Positions 14,475-28,900 of a stretch of DNA of 64,000 bases are shown piece after piece (the stretch's first letter is position 1; each line of letters begins with the position of its first letter). The DNA lies in contig NC_053205.1 of assembly GCF_905163445.1 (NCBI RefSeq), positions 1,674,001 to 1,738,000 of the forward strand, in the 5' to 3' direction. Under the pieces are notes generated by a model. That model did not search any database and had not been told where the DNA came from. It was given only the letters and a program-made list of their open reading frames with translations. The translations under genes were made by a program, and so were the position numbers. Source of the stretch: Pararge aegeria (taxonomy: Eukaryota; Arthropoda; Insecta; Lepidoptera; Nymphalidae).

Positions 14475-16719
14475 ACACACACACACACACACCACACAGT
14501 GTCTGGGTGTTTATCTGTATATTATATGTGTATTGTGGTAGTATTTTTCTTAGTTTAATAACTTGTACATAAATAAATAAATAAATATAAATAAATAAAT
14601 ATACTACGACACTACACACACCGCCATCTAGCCCCAAAGTAAACGTAGCTTGTGTTATGGGTACTAAGTGACTGATGAATAATTTTATAAATAGTATACA
14701 TTAATACTTATAAAATACAGATAAAAAAACATTCATGTTAATCACACAAACATTTGCCAGTTGTGGGAATCGAACCCACGGCCTTGGACTCAGAAAGCAG
14801 GGTAGCTGCCCACTGCGCCAATCGGCTGTCAAATACTTATAATATATATATGAACACCTACACACTGAAAAACATTCACGTTTATCACACAAATATTGTC
14901 CAGTAGTGGGAATCGAACCCACGGCCTTGGGCTCAGAAAGCAGGGTCGCTGCCCACTGCGCCAATCGGCTGTCAAATACTTATAATATATATATGAACAC
15001 TCACACACTGCAAAACATTCACGTTTATCACACAAATATTGTCCAGTAATGGGAATCGAACCCACGGCCTTGGGCTCAGAAAGCAGGGTCGCTGCCCACT
15101 GCGCCAGTCGGTCGTCATAAATTATTATAACGATTATCTACTTACAGAAGTCGTCCTCGCGAAGTCCATCTATCGAAGTGAGCGAGTCATCCCCGGAAGA
15201 CGGCGAAGATGTTCCCACACTAGCCAACAGGGCGGGAAACGCTGTGTGAGAAAACTATATCATTAATAACCTATTCAGAGTTTGGAACATCGTCACAAGG
15301 TTGCCTGCCTCTCGGTGTTCCATCCCTATCCCTGCTAATATTATAAATGTCAATGTAAGTTTGTTTGTTACGCTTTCACGCAGAAACTACTTAACCGATC
15401 CACATGAAACTTTGTTCACATATTCTTGGAAGTGTTAGAAGTAATATAGGATACTTTTTATCCCGAAATTAAGCTTCAATCCTTTAGGAGAGGGGATCTT
15501 TCATCCCCTCTCCTGTTTGACAAAAGACAAAAAAAAAAAGAATGTTTTTCAGGCAGATTCTACCGAGAAGAAGCCGGCAAGAAACTCAGCAGTTGCTCTT
15601 TTCCAACATCAACAATTTACATTTTACATTTTAACATTCATTTTTCGATCTTGTGAGAGATTAAAACAACCAACAATTCCAAGCAGGTTGTACATTAAGA
15701 AATAATAAATAAATTTAATTTTTGTATATCCAGATGGTCAGACGCACGGCGAGCGCACGCTTGGCGTGGTGCCCGCGCGCCTTCCCCGGTTGGCGTGGCG
15801 GGCGCTGGCACCACCGGCGGCAGTTGCCTGACGTCGCTCAACCTCGCCCACAATCAATTTTCGTGCGTGCCCGCTCCTTTAGCGTGTCGGGCACCAGCTC
15901 TAACGCGACTCAACATGGCGTATAACAGTCTCAGGTAACAGTTTAGCTCAGGAAGTAACCTTAGTATTAGATTAGTTCTGTATCGTCAAAGTGAAATGGA
16001 CCTAATGACACTCGATTTAGAGTTGAAAATCCTTGCGAAGGTACTGTAACTTATTCCACAAGTCAACCGCTTTCACTTTGAGGGAGTTGTGAAAAAATAT
16101 ATAATATCCACGATGAATGAATAAATAAACTTTTATTGCACACCACAAAAAGTACATAAAAAAAACAAAAGTATAACAAAACAACGTATACAATTTGGCG
16201 GCCTTATCGCTTCATAGGCGGCCAATAGTGAAGAAAACATATACAGAAATATACCCATAAAATAAATAAATCATTACTGAAATAAATATATATAATACTA
16301 GTAGATTCAGCAGACGTCGTCTTGCCCGGTAAAGCAGCGCCACCTACCGGGTCCAGTTTTGTTCTCAAACCATCCAGGAATACATTGGAATATAAACACA
16401 AGATTATATCAAAAGCCGTCCACATGTTTTGGAGTAGTTTGGTGACAAACACACGTACCAAAGGATTATAATATAATAGCTGACCCTAGCGCCATCTGTC
16501 GGGCTGATTTGTGAATCTAAACCATCCAGGGTGCCACCCAAACGCATACCGAAAAATTCATTCAAATCGGTTCAGCCGTCTAGGAGTTCAGTGACATACA
16601 CACGCACACAAACCTGCCCTAGACTTCGAAACAAATATTTGAAAATCTAAATTGGCCAAATCGGTCCAGCCGTTCTCGAGTTTTAGTAAGACTAACGAAC
16701 AGCAATTCATTTATATAGT

Positions 16720-16750
<31 letters not shown>

Positions 16751-16910
16751 ATATATATATATAGATATATAACTTCGTATGCATCAAATCTAGCTAGATC
16801 GATTTATCGCCCCCGAAAACCCCTATATACTAAATTTCATGAAAATCGTTGCTTTGGCGCATGTATGAAGTGCACGCCACTGCCGTTCGGTAAATACGAT
16901 GCCACAGTCA

Positions 16911-16951
<41 letters not shown>

Positions 16952-19900
16952 TTGCGTCGGGGATTGAAACGCACATAACTTAGAAAATACAAAGATGCTG
17001 GGCTTCGAACTCCCGAAGTTCTAACAGATAAGTTATCATCGCTTCGTTAAAATATTGATCAACGCACTCCCGCAGATCGATGTCGTTTGTGACGTCATAC
17101 CCCACCAGTCTCCGCCAGCTGGATCTGAGTCACAACGAAATCACCTGCTGGCCCAGTCTGCCCCAGGTATGTTTTATTTATGCAACTATTATTTTGACTC
17201 CCCATTATTCGACAGCCGACTGGCGCAGTGGGCAGCGACCCTGCTTTCTGAGTCCAACGCCGTGGGTTCGATTCTCACAACTGGAAAGTGTTTGTGTAAT
17301 GAACATGATTATTTTTCAGTGTCTGGGTGTTTATCTGTATATTATAAGTATTTATGTGTATTATATTAAACAGTTATCTCAGTACCCATAACACAAGCTA
17401 CGCTTACTTTGGGGCTAGATGGCGGTGTGTGTATTGTCGTAGTATACTCGCTATTGATTTATTTTACGCTAAATCTTTACGTATTGAATATCCAAGTTTG
17501 ACGCGTGGCCACTATTGAGGAAAATTAAAAATGGTGGAGAGAAGGTAAGCCAAGCTTCATGATACGATATTCGAATGCCTTTAACCAAAATTTCTCTTTA
17601 CCAGGTAGAGAACTTCGGTTCAACGGAAGGTGACCCGCTCGCGTGCTACTGCCCTAACAAATGCGCTCGCGGCCGACCGCGTTCTAGCGGGTCGGTGCGT
17701 TCGCAACTTCTTAGCGCGGCCTGTCCTGCCAGAAGACATCTGCGGTTAGAAGGCTTACGCACTTTGGTGAGTTCCTTCTATCTATGTTTCAGCTGTGTAT
17801 CTTTGTCTATATTGTTGTATTATGTTTGTTATATATTTATATATATTATGTATATTTTCTATTTATATATCATGTATATTTTATATATTAATAATAATAA
17901 TAATAAAAATCCTTTATTGCCATACACTATTGCTAATACAAGATTAATAACTAAAAGAATCATCCATTAATATTAACAATATGGCAAATGGCCGCAAACT
18001 CAGCCTTATGCTGTGCATTAGCAACAATGCTCAGCGCTGATTTTCAGTCTGCACCAGTATCCGACTGAGCAAACAACCGCGACGCCCGAGTAAATTTAAG
18101 AAAGAAATTTAAATAAAAGAGAAAAAAAAAAAAAAAATCCAAATAAACTGTAAAAGAGAGCCAATAAAACTAAAACTAACGCAAACTTAAATTAAACAAG
18201 TTGGTAAATAAAAGTAATTAAAAAATAAAAAAAATAAATCTTCGTCTATGTAGAGACCTAGGTTTTTTGCAACAGCGACGCGTTCTAAAACTTCACCATT
18301 CAACGAAATCAACGGGTTCCTCCCCTGTATCATTGCCCTTTGATGTTTGTTACCCAGAATCATATACTTAGTCTTTTTCGCATTAAGAACTAGCATATTG
18401 TCCTCGGACCATTTTGCAACGGACTCTAGGTCCCGCTTGACTAATTCCACCGCGTCTTTTGTGGATTTGGGATTAAAATGATAGTATAATTGTGTATCGT
18501 CTGCGTAGAGATGTGCACTGCAATATTTGATACTTTGTAGTATATCTGCGGTGTAAATTATAAATAATAAGGGACTTAGACTCGATCCCTGTGGTGTACC
18601 GCGTGGGACAGTTTTTACCTGCGATATGAGTGGTTCTATACTGTTAGCGTCAATAGCTACGAATTGTCTTCTGTTGATTAGGAATGACCTAAACCACGCA
18701 CATGCCTTTGAATCCACCCCGTAATAGTGCAGTTTCGCCAACATGAGTTCCACATCAATGCAATCGAACGCTCTAGAAAAATCCAGCAGCACGAGAATGG
18801 TACCTTCTCCTCTGTCTGATGCCGAAAGAATGTCATCTGTGACCGCTGCTAGCGCAGTTGCCGTTCCATGAGCCTTCCTAAAGCCGGATTGTACCGCCGG
18901 GAGTAGGTTATGTGCTTCCAGAAACGTAGACAGTTGGCAACAAATCAGCTTTTCTATGATCTTAGCCATAGCTGGAAGTATACTTATCGGTCTTAGGTCC
19001 GAGAAATTTTCAGCACTAGCGTTTTTTGGCAACGGTATGACCTTTGCAAGTTTCCAGGAATCAGGGAATTTTTTTTCTGAGATGGATGTATTTATAATAA
19101 ACGTGATTACTGGTAAGGTCCGTGGAAGCGATAATTTGATCATATCTATCGAAATATCATCTTGGCCCGCTGAATTGGTTGTGATACCCTTAATTGCCTT
19201 CCTAACTTCCTCTTGAGAGCAAAATTGTAAGGAAAAAACGCTATCCGAGCACCTATTTTGTACAAATGTATTTAATGTCTCTGAAGGCACGGTAGGGCTA
19301 CTAGGCAATGTTAAGAAATTATTGTTTATTCTGTTCGGATCCTTCAAGTGTTCTGGTATATTAGAGATGTTTTTGTTGCCGAACGGTGAATTTTTTTTAA
19401 AGTGATACCACATTTTACCTGAGTTTTTGGCATTATTATTTACGTAAAACGTAAAATAGGCTGACTGCTCCCTTTTGATGCTAGCATTGGTGAGATTCTT
19501 AAGATTCCGATAGTATACCCAGTTTGAATTTACGTTGTATTTATGTGCTCTTTTTAACGCTTCATCTCTTAAGTTCATCATTAGTTTGATGTTCTCCGTT
19601 ATCCAAGGGTGCGGATTCTCATTATCTTTAACGTACGTGGTTGGTGCATGTTTGTCAAACAACCCTAGTAACGATTTGTTGAACTGTTCCACCATCTCGT
19701 TAATATTCTCCATAAACATTATATTGTCCCACGGTATAGCGTGTAGATCTTCGTAGAACATTTTTTCGTTAATTTTATTGAAACTTCTCCTAGAAATGTA
19801 GCGTACCCGCTTTTTTTTTTTTTTACGTATATTTATTCAAATTATATATGTATTTGTATCTTTACATTTTGGTATTTATGTATATCTAACAACACTCTTG

Positions 19901-22900
19901 GCACTATCCCGTTCTCTTGCTGTAAGTCCTATTTACAAAGGTTGCCTGTCAGAGATTGCTTGCAGCAATAAGGCCGCCTTTGCATGTCTACATTGTGTAC
20001 TGTATACTCCTTACTGTTTCTTTTCCTGTATGTTATACGTGCAATAAAGTGTTTCTTCTTCTTCTTCTCTTTCACTCGTTTTATCTTTCTCTATCTCTAT
20101 CTCCGTCTTTTTGGTGAGTTCCTTTTATTTTTATTAGGTTGTATCACGCAATAACGGCCTTAAGAAAACACATAAAATACTATAAGAAACCAAATAATTA
20201 AAGAAGAACAATATTATAAATACTACATCACAGACTTAAAAAATACACTATACATAAATACAAGCAAAAATCTTTGTTTGTGTAATTTTATCTCTTTCAC
20301 TATCTTGATCTCTCTTTATCTCGGTATCTCTCTATATTTTTCTCCCCCTCCGTGCGTGTCAATGTGCTCGTTAATCTGCCCACGATAAATGGTAGAAGAC
20401 AACTGTGGCTGGAAGGATTGCGTTCTGATGTGTTCCTTCTCTATCTCTTATAGCTATTTTTCTTTCTCTCTCTCTCTCTCATGTGCTCTCTCTCGCGCGT
20501 TTATTGTTACAATAAATTCTCTATTACTAGATCAAATTCCTTAGGCTTCTACGTAGAAGACAACAACTGCTGGAAGGATTGCACACTTTGGTGATTTTCT
20601 TCTGTTCCTACTTAAGCTGCGTGCCTCTATCTATTTCACTCTAATGCTTCTTCTCTACCTCTACCTCTGTCTCTCTTTTTTTTACTCTTCTCCTTGTATA
20701 TTGTACTAATAAATTATCACTCTTAGCTGAATAAAAGTGCACATGATGCTCATCTAGAAGACATCTGCGGTTAGAAGTGCACTTCGGCAATCTCCTTCTC
20801 GCTACTCTCTGTCTCTCCCTCTCTCTCTTTTGCGTGTTTATTCCAGTAAAGACGCACTCAGCAGAGCAACTTACGTGAAACTAAACGTATGGTATTGTTT
20901 CAGTTGCTACCCAAGAATATGCCGTTGTGTCTGTCTATCTCTCTCCTCTCTCTTGCTCTCGCCTTTACGCTACTCTACGTCTCTCTCTCGCGTGTTTACT
21001 GTTCCACAAAATGCGCTCTCGGCAGAGCAAGACAGATTAAACTCAGTTTTATGACATTGTTTCAGATACTAGCAAACAATATGCTGTCTCGCATACAGCT
21101 CACCACGGACGATGACGGCCTCATGCCGGCCAGCGAGCCAAGCAACGATGAAAACGACGACGAATGGGTGAATTTAAAGTTTTTATTTTCTTACGAGATA
21201 TTTTAAATAAATACAAATTTACAACGTGTAAATGAAAACCAAAATAATACTTCACAGGTTTTATAGGTACATTATTTACTGTCTGAGACTTATCTGTGAA
21301 ACCGAAACGTTACCGTCATAGTTTTTTGAGTAAACCACTGCCATAGTTTTTACTGAAATAAATTAGATGCAGCCTTAACATCACATGCAAAAGTAAAATC
21401 AAGTGACTCCTGTCACTTTATGACGTAAGCGTCGCGTAGCGTAGGTACTATGCGCGTGTCGGTCTTTTATCATCAATAGGGTTGTCATGAGTAAACACTT
21501 AAAGTGTTTTGAATTAGTTTGTATGGAAAAATATATATGCTTCGTTTGATTTAATATTTTTACAGGGTGATTCCATATGCACCCTTCAACAAGTTACACG
21601 TTGTATTAGACACTAACTGTCCTACGCGGAGTCCCCCGCGGTTAACTAAAGGTCGTAACGTAAGATTGACCACTTTACTCATATAGCAGAAATTTATATA
21701 TTTACGCAGAAAAGAGCTGTACGGTCAATATATAAACTTAAATCACGCGAATCCCTCCGTGAGAAGTTTAAAGAAATAGACATACTTACTGTTTCTTCAC
21801 AATATATTTACAACAATATAGTATTTGTAAGACAACATATTAGTATTTATAAACAAAAAGTGGACATAAACAGTCGACTTACAAGAAATGGTCATAAATT
21901 AGTGTCATTTGCATATCGTCTGCGAAAGGTACAGGGATCATTTGTGGGATTGAGTATACGCTTTTATAATATGATTCCTAAGGTGATTTTGGACCTGCCA
22001 TTGCACAAGTTTAAAGAATTTGTTAAAACACACTTATTACAGCGAGGTTACTATACAATTGATGAATTTTTTAATGTCAAGGTTGCTTGGAAGCTTCCGG
22101 CTCCGCTTTCAGCTCTCACAAGATAGAAAAATGAATGTTAAAATGCAAAATGTAAATTGTTGATGTTGGAAAAGAGCATCTGCTGAGTTTCTTGCCGGCT
22201 TCTTCTCGGTAGAATCTGCCTTCCGAACCGGTGGTAGAATCACTACAAACAGACAGACTTGACGTTTCAAAAGTGCTTATATTAGGCCTACTTGAAATAA
22301 ATGAATTTTGAATTTTTTTTTTTTTTTTTATACCCCACCGGTTCTTTCCGCAATTCTATAACTCACTAGGCTAGTCAACTTAGGCAGCGCCTAAATCGAA
22401 AACCTAATTATTTAGGCGAAGTCCATAGAAAAAAAAAGTTTCACCAACCTTAGGTCATAACTATTGGTGAAAATGCACGACTAGGCATCTCCTTAGATCC
22501 AAGCATACTATGTACGAGCTTAAACAAAAGTACTAGGAATGCAGAAACTTAGAGCAGTAGCCTTATTACAAGATTTGCTCAATTTTAGGATAGGAATAAG
22601 AACTTGAACATCGGAATAAAATGGTTCGTGAAAACGGGCATTTTTTATTTATTTATTTATTTTTCTTTAATTGGAAAACCGACAGTTGTAATTACTAAAT
22701 AGTTAAAAAAATTGTTGACTTTAAAGTAATAACATGTTTCCACAGATAAGTTTTATATAAACAAGGGTACCTGGTAGAACCAAGCAAAAATGCAGCAAAC
22801 TGTAACAAAAGATTAAGTTTACCTAACACGCAACAGTTTAGGTTACAAATTCAAATTAAAATACGAAATTCATTTATTTCAAGTAGGCCTAATATAAACA

Positions 22901-25900
22901 CTTTTGAAACGTCAAGTATGTCTGTTTGTAGTGACTCTACCACCGGTTCGGAAGGCAGATTCTCCAGCCGGCAAGAAACGCAGCAGTTGCTCTTTTCCAA
23001 CATCAACATTCATTTTTCTTTCTTGTGAGAGCTGAAAGCGGAGCCGGATGCTTCCAAGCAACCTTGTCATTAAGAAATTCATCAATTGTATAGTAACCTC
23101 GCCGTAATAAATGTGTTTTAACATATTCTTCAAACTTATGCATTGGTAGGTCCAAAATTACCTTAGGAATCTTATTATAAAAGCGTGCACTCAATTCCAC
23201 AAATGCAGATGTCACTAATTTATGACCATTTCTTGTAAGTCGACTGTTTATATCCACTTTTTGTTTATATAGACTAATATGTTGTCTTTCAAATACTATA
23301 TTATTATAAATATATTGTGAATCTACAGTAAGTATACCTATTTGATTAACTTCCTACGGAGGGATTCGCGTGATTTAAGTTTATATATTGATCGTACAGT
23401 TCTTTTCTGCTTAAATATAGTTTCGATATCAGCAGCTTTAGCTATTTCAACGTCAGTAATCTGTCTCATTTTCTGACTGCGTCGGCAGCCGAGCTTAGTT
23501 TACCCGATAGTAGTTGCGACGTACACTGTTCATATTACCATAAAATAAATAAATTTCAAGGTCATTGAAAAGACCTTTGAAGATTGAGAGAGACACGGAT
23601 TACAAAATAATTAAATCTGTTCTTAGTTTATTAGAGGTATGTGTCTTTTTATGCCTAGGTAAATTCAAATTCAAAATTTCTTTATTCATGTCGGCCTATC
23701 ACAGGCACTTATGAAGCGTTCATACATATATGTTTACATAATTGTAAGGGGATGGTGATAACTTCGTTCGCCAACTTAAATCTAAAGCTACGAGGGTTCC
23801 AAACGCGCCCTGGTCTAAGAAGAGCCCACAACAAACTTAGCCGGGTATTTTATTTTTTGCACCATCTCACAGTTTATTTATATTAAGCTATGAAGCTAGA
23901 GCAATTCACAGCCAAGCTTTTTTATCGTTTAAGTAATCCCTAATATTATAATAGGATTTCTCTGTAAGCTTACGTTTTATATAAACTTTTATATAAACTT
24001 TGAACTTATTGAGAGACATCTCTAAAGATTTCATTTGGTAATTTGTTATAAAATAATATACAATTGCCCTTGAATGAATTTGCAATTTTGTGCAGCCTAG
24101 CCTAGCAGTTTATTTTGTGTAGCCTAGCCTAGCAGTTTATTTTGTGTAGCCTAGCCTAGCAGTTTATTTTTGCTTCTAATATTTATATTAATAGGTAATT
24201 GGGTGCAATAAAATTAGTTATTGTGTTAGTTGTTTTTGTTGTCACAGAGCAGTCGGGGCTCGCTCAAGGCTCGGTTGCTGTTCCCGCTGTTGTCGATGCT
24301 GGACGTGTCAAGCAACCTGCTGAGGGCCGTCCCTCCCGCACTCCACCTGCTGGCCAACCTGTCCGTGCTGAACCTCAGCGGCAACAGGGGTGAGGACACA
24401 TCCATTACGTAATTTATTTTCCCAGCTCAGTTTCCAGCATTACGTAATATACTTTGCTTAGATGAGGCGGCAGTGGGTAGGAACTCGACTTCACTTTCGG
24501 GAAGCCGAGTATCGCACTTATAACTTTTCAACTTCAGTGCGTTTTTAGCAACTAAAATATCACTTGCATCAACGGTGAAGGAAAACATCGCGAGGAAACC
24601 CGCATGCCTGAGAGTTCTACACAATGTTCTCAAAGGTATTTGGTGTCCACAAATCCGCACTGGGCCAGCGTGGTGGACTAAGGCGTTAAACCCTGCCCTG
24701 TAGTGTGCCGGTATAGGTTGATATGATGATTCTTGGAAATGTGACCATTATTTTGACAACTTGCTTCACGATAGATCGCAATTGCTGTACCGGCCAAATA
24801 CAAGCGAACAGCGACCGGCTCAAGTTGTATGAAGGTCCATATCAAATGTCACATGTAAAAATGCAACGAACTCCAAAACATGTTATCCAAGAACGTAACT
24901 TATGAATATTTAGCTAAATTTGCTATACTCCGCGAAAAGTAGGAGAATCTGTATGGTGTAATTTAACGGTAGAATCCTCAGGAGATGTTGACTCTACAAT
25001 GAATATAATAAGGATGCTCCGGTTTCGGAGCGAAACGTGCATAAAGGGTCAGCTCGGAAGATCTGTTTGGTGTGGAGTAGAAGGATTGAAGAAATTATAA
25101 ATTACACCGTACAGATTCTCCCGCTTTTCGCAGAGTATAGCAAAATAAGCATATTTTTTATTATATATGGAATTCCGCAAAGTAACGCCTGCTTCTATGC
25201 AATAGGTCTGGTCCTTACAGAGGACAGACCACCTGGCAACGTTAATAGTTTTATGAAACCTGTTTGATTCCAGACATAACCGACCTCCCCCCACAAATGG
25301 GTCTGCTAACTCGCCTATGGAATCTCAACACGGTTGGGTGTTCCCTCCAGGAGCCGTTACGGTCAGTCGTGCGTGGTGGGCGATGCCGCAGTGTTGACGT
25401 GGTGGGCTACCTCCGCTCCGTGCTCCAGGAGGCTAAGCCGTACGCCAGGATGAAGCTCATGGTTGTTGGAGTACAGGTGCGTATGACTGGAACAAACAAA
25501 CTGACAGATTAAAGCACGGGTCTCCTCCCACAATGAGAAGGGGTTAGGGCCACCACGCTGGCCCAGTGCGGATCGGTGGACTCCACACGCCTTTGAGAAC
25601 GTTATGGCGAACTCTCAGGTATCCAGTTTCCCTCACGATGTTCTCCTTAAACGCTGTGCTATCACCGCTTCAGATAAAGTAAAAAAGAACGAATGGAATT
25701 AACAGTGATCGAATGAAAGTACGAAAACGAGTGAGTAGAAGCGATGGTAGTCAGTTCTGTTCCAGAGAGAAAATCATTTAATTGTGTGTAGGTATGCTTT
25801 ATGGAACAAACAGTCAGACAACAAATTAAAGGAGAATGAATGAACAAATAAATCATGGAATCATCAATCATCATCATCAATTGGAAAATGTTTGTGTGAT

Positions 25901-28900
25901 GAGAATGAATGCTTTTCAGTGTCTGGGTGTTTATATGTATATTCTAAGTATTTATGTATATTATTCATAAAAATATTCATCAGCTATACTAGTACCCATA
26001 ACACAAGCTTCTATCTTACTTTGGGGCTAGATGGCTTTGTGTGCGTTGTCGTAATATATATACATATATATATATATATATCTTTTTTTTATTATATGTA
26101 AAAAAATAAAAAGATGCGCCATGGAGGTCGACGTATTATAACTTATGAGTTTATTTTGCAGGGTATCGGTAAAACTAGTCTGCTCGAGTGCCTGAGACAA
26201 GAGTCGGCCATACAACACCGGAGGAAACCGACTGAGGTTTATTTTTAATTCATTTATTTATATTTGTAATTCACAAACAAGAACAATTGGCGTCTCGAAC
26301 CCCTTTAAGTTTGCAAGAACGAACATTCTTCTCATGAAATAATAGTAGTTTATGCCACTGTTGTATAATAAGCGATCAATCAGTCAATCAACTTTAATTT
26401 TTCTTCAATATGGTACATGCAACATGTTTACATAGGTGTTAATAAATTTGTATAAAGTCAAAGTCAAAGTCAAATATTTCTTTATTCAAATAGGCACATA
26501 GATGGCACTTTTGATGCGTTGATTATATACAAAATGTGTACATAGCAGTGAGTAGTGATGGCGATAACTACAATCGATAACTTAAAACTAAAGCTACGAG
26601 GGTTCCAAACGCGCCCTGGTCTAATAAGAAGCCCACAACAAACTTAGCCGGGTGTTCTTTTTGTTATCACCATCTCAAATTGCCATTAGAAAATATTTAA
26701 GAAGCAACCTGGTTATAGCAATTGTTCACACCCAAGCTTTTTTGTCGTTCACGTAATCCTTTATACTATAATAGGATTTCTCTATAAGTTCGCTGCGTTT
26801 CGCTTAATGCAAACTTTGAACTTTTTTAATGACATCCCCAAGATATCATCCGGTAATTTATTGTAAAATTGTATACACTTTCCGTTAAATAAATTGCTTA
26901 TTTTGTGTAGTCTACTGTAGTCTATAAGTGTCACACATACTGCCCAGATTGGCGTGCAAAAAGCAGGTAGAAAGCTATCTTCCTCCCAGCAGAAAAGTAG
27001 GAACTTTTCTGCTGGGAGAGAGAAAGCTTTCATACTGGGGAAATAAAAAAATTTAATGAATGAACGAAGGAATACACTTTTATTGTGCACCACATAAAAA
27101 TATAGAAAAATCCATACTTCCCTTTCCCCTACCCTACTAATATTATAAATGTGAATGTAAGTTTGTTTGTTACTTTTTCACGCAAAAATTATTAAACCGA
27201 TCCTCATGAAACTTTGTACACATATTCTTGGAAGTGTTAGAAGTAATATAGGATACTTTTTATCGCGACATTAAGCTCGGTTCCTTTGGGAGAGGGGATG
27301 AAAGTGTTTGACCATTTTACACCATAAGTCAGACAAATCATAACCGATTTAAATAATTATTTTTGTACTATAGAGGTTATAATATATGTTTAATTTTGCC
27401 CAAACTTTGTGAAGATCTGAATGTGGTTGGAGGTAGAGGACAGAACTCCTCAGCAGACAGTAGCAAACCCCTCATTTAAGGCTTAGCAATACTGAATAAG
27501 CTTAGCAAATTTAATTTTTTTTAGATCTACAACTAAATTTAATGCCAGGTCAAAAAACAAAATCAAACACAGACGAATTCGCGTGAAACAGCTAGTTATA
27601 AATAAAAATTTAACAAAAAGTATACAATTTGGCGGCCTTATCGCCATTATTCGATACTATATTGACATCTTAGAGATGTCTCTTAAAAAGTTCAAAGTAT
27701 GTATTAAACGTAAAAAAGTCCTATTATTGTATAAAGGACTACGTAATCGATAAAAAAGCTTGGGTGTGAAATATTGCTCCAACCAGGTTGCTTTTTTAAT
27801 AATTTTAAATGACATTGTGAAATTATGACATTATTGGTAAAAAAAAAAACACCCGGCTAAGTTTGTTGTTCTTAGACCAGGACGCGTTTGGAACCCTCGT
27901 AGCTTCAGTTTTAAGTTTACGAATGTGGTTATCGCCATCATCTCACTACCGTGTAATTCTTATGTACGCATCAAAAGTGCCACCTATGGGCCTACTTGAA
28001 CAAAGATATTTTTGACTTTGACTAGACTTGACGTATTATCGTTGTCCACTTCCACAGCATTGGGCTAAGCGTATGGGAAACAAGTCCTCGCGTCGCGGAG
28101 TCTCAACGGTGGGCGTGGACATCGGCGCGTGGGTGTACGAGCCGCAACGCTCCGCTCGCGGTCCTGTCACGTTCCGGACGTGGGACTTCGGCGGACAACA
28201 GGAGTACGTATTTTTTTGTCTCTTGCTCTCTTTTATAATACAGACCAACTAACCTGTTACGTAATATAGCTTTCAACTCGAAGAATTCGGTTTTTCTTTA
28301 AAGTTTATTAATAATGTTTATTTTCAAAAAAATCTTGAGTCTAAAAAATATCGTAAAGGGTTTTCTTATTTTATAGGATGGGGCGTCCATGACACCTTAA
28401 AGTTTTTTTTTTTGATTAATATTTAACTACATCATTTTTTTGTATTTATTAACTAGCGTACCCAGCCGCTTCGCCGGGCTAGATTTTGCTTTATTTTATT
28501 TAAACAATAAACTTACATCATTAAATTTTCAATTTAAGTCTCATAATATATTCAATCATTTATTTCTCTCCGTATTCATTCACTTCTATTCTCTTCTCGA
28601 GCGGGTGAAGATCATTATCTACACCCATGTACACCCAACAATAGAATATCATCATAGTAAATAAAAGCTGTATTTGACAGTTTGACAGTTCAAAAATAGG
28701 AGTGCTCCGATCGTCACCAAACTTTACAGGATCACTCGCCAGGTCATTCCGGAGATTCCCTGAAAGTTTCGTTGAAATAGGTCCAGCCGTTTCGGAGCCT
28801 ATACGGAACATACCCACACACTTTCTCTTTTATATATATATAAGAAGATAGATAAAGTTGTTTGTTATTTATTGTAAAACATTAATTATCATCATATATC

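Larger units (their letters stand above)
13693..15147. other. Intron 10: SINE array, CA microsatellite
   Basis: Contains an unclassified repeat near 13900-13990 (similar in reverse to about 35480-35590), a reverse SINE/LINE-type repeat at 13995-14165, a CA run at 14431-14493 and the S1 SINE with repeated heads at 14588-15116. Confidence 0.65.
15246..15733. other. Intron 11: Helitron-like and LINE fragments
   Basis: A forward Helitron-like 5' part (15336-15515: CTAATATTATAAATGTCAAT...ACTACTTAACCGATC) and a reverse LINE LA 3' fragment (15550-15715). No exon. Confidence 0.7.
15935..17075. other. Intron 12: LINE, Helitron-like pieces, AT and CA runs
   Basis: A reverse LD LINE 3' end (16125-16470), Helitron-like pieces at about 16475-16700 and 16775-16900 (CCATCCAGGGTGCCACC, TCGGTCCAGCCGTTCTCGAG, GAAGTGCACGCCACTGCC), an AT run at 16720-16765 and a CA run at 16911-16947. 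Confidence 0.65.

Noticed and set aside
14750..15116. tRNA genes suggested by A and B boxes
   Set aside because: Heads belong to S1 SINEs; the cloverleaf is not intact and the same head is fused to a SINE body at many sites.
18187..19761. Host gene for the 524-codon reverse ORF
   Set aside because: Contains reverse-transcriptase blocks and YADD and a LINE 3' UTR; transposon ORF.
24095..24175. CRISPR-like array
   Set aside because: 28-bp units are directly adjacent with no unique spacers, in a eukaryotic intron; simple tandem repeat.
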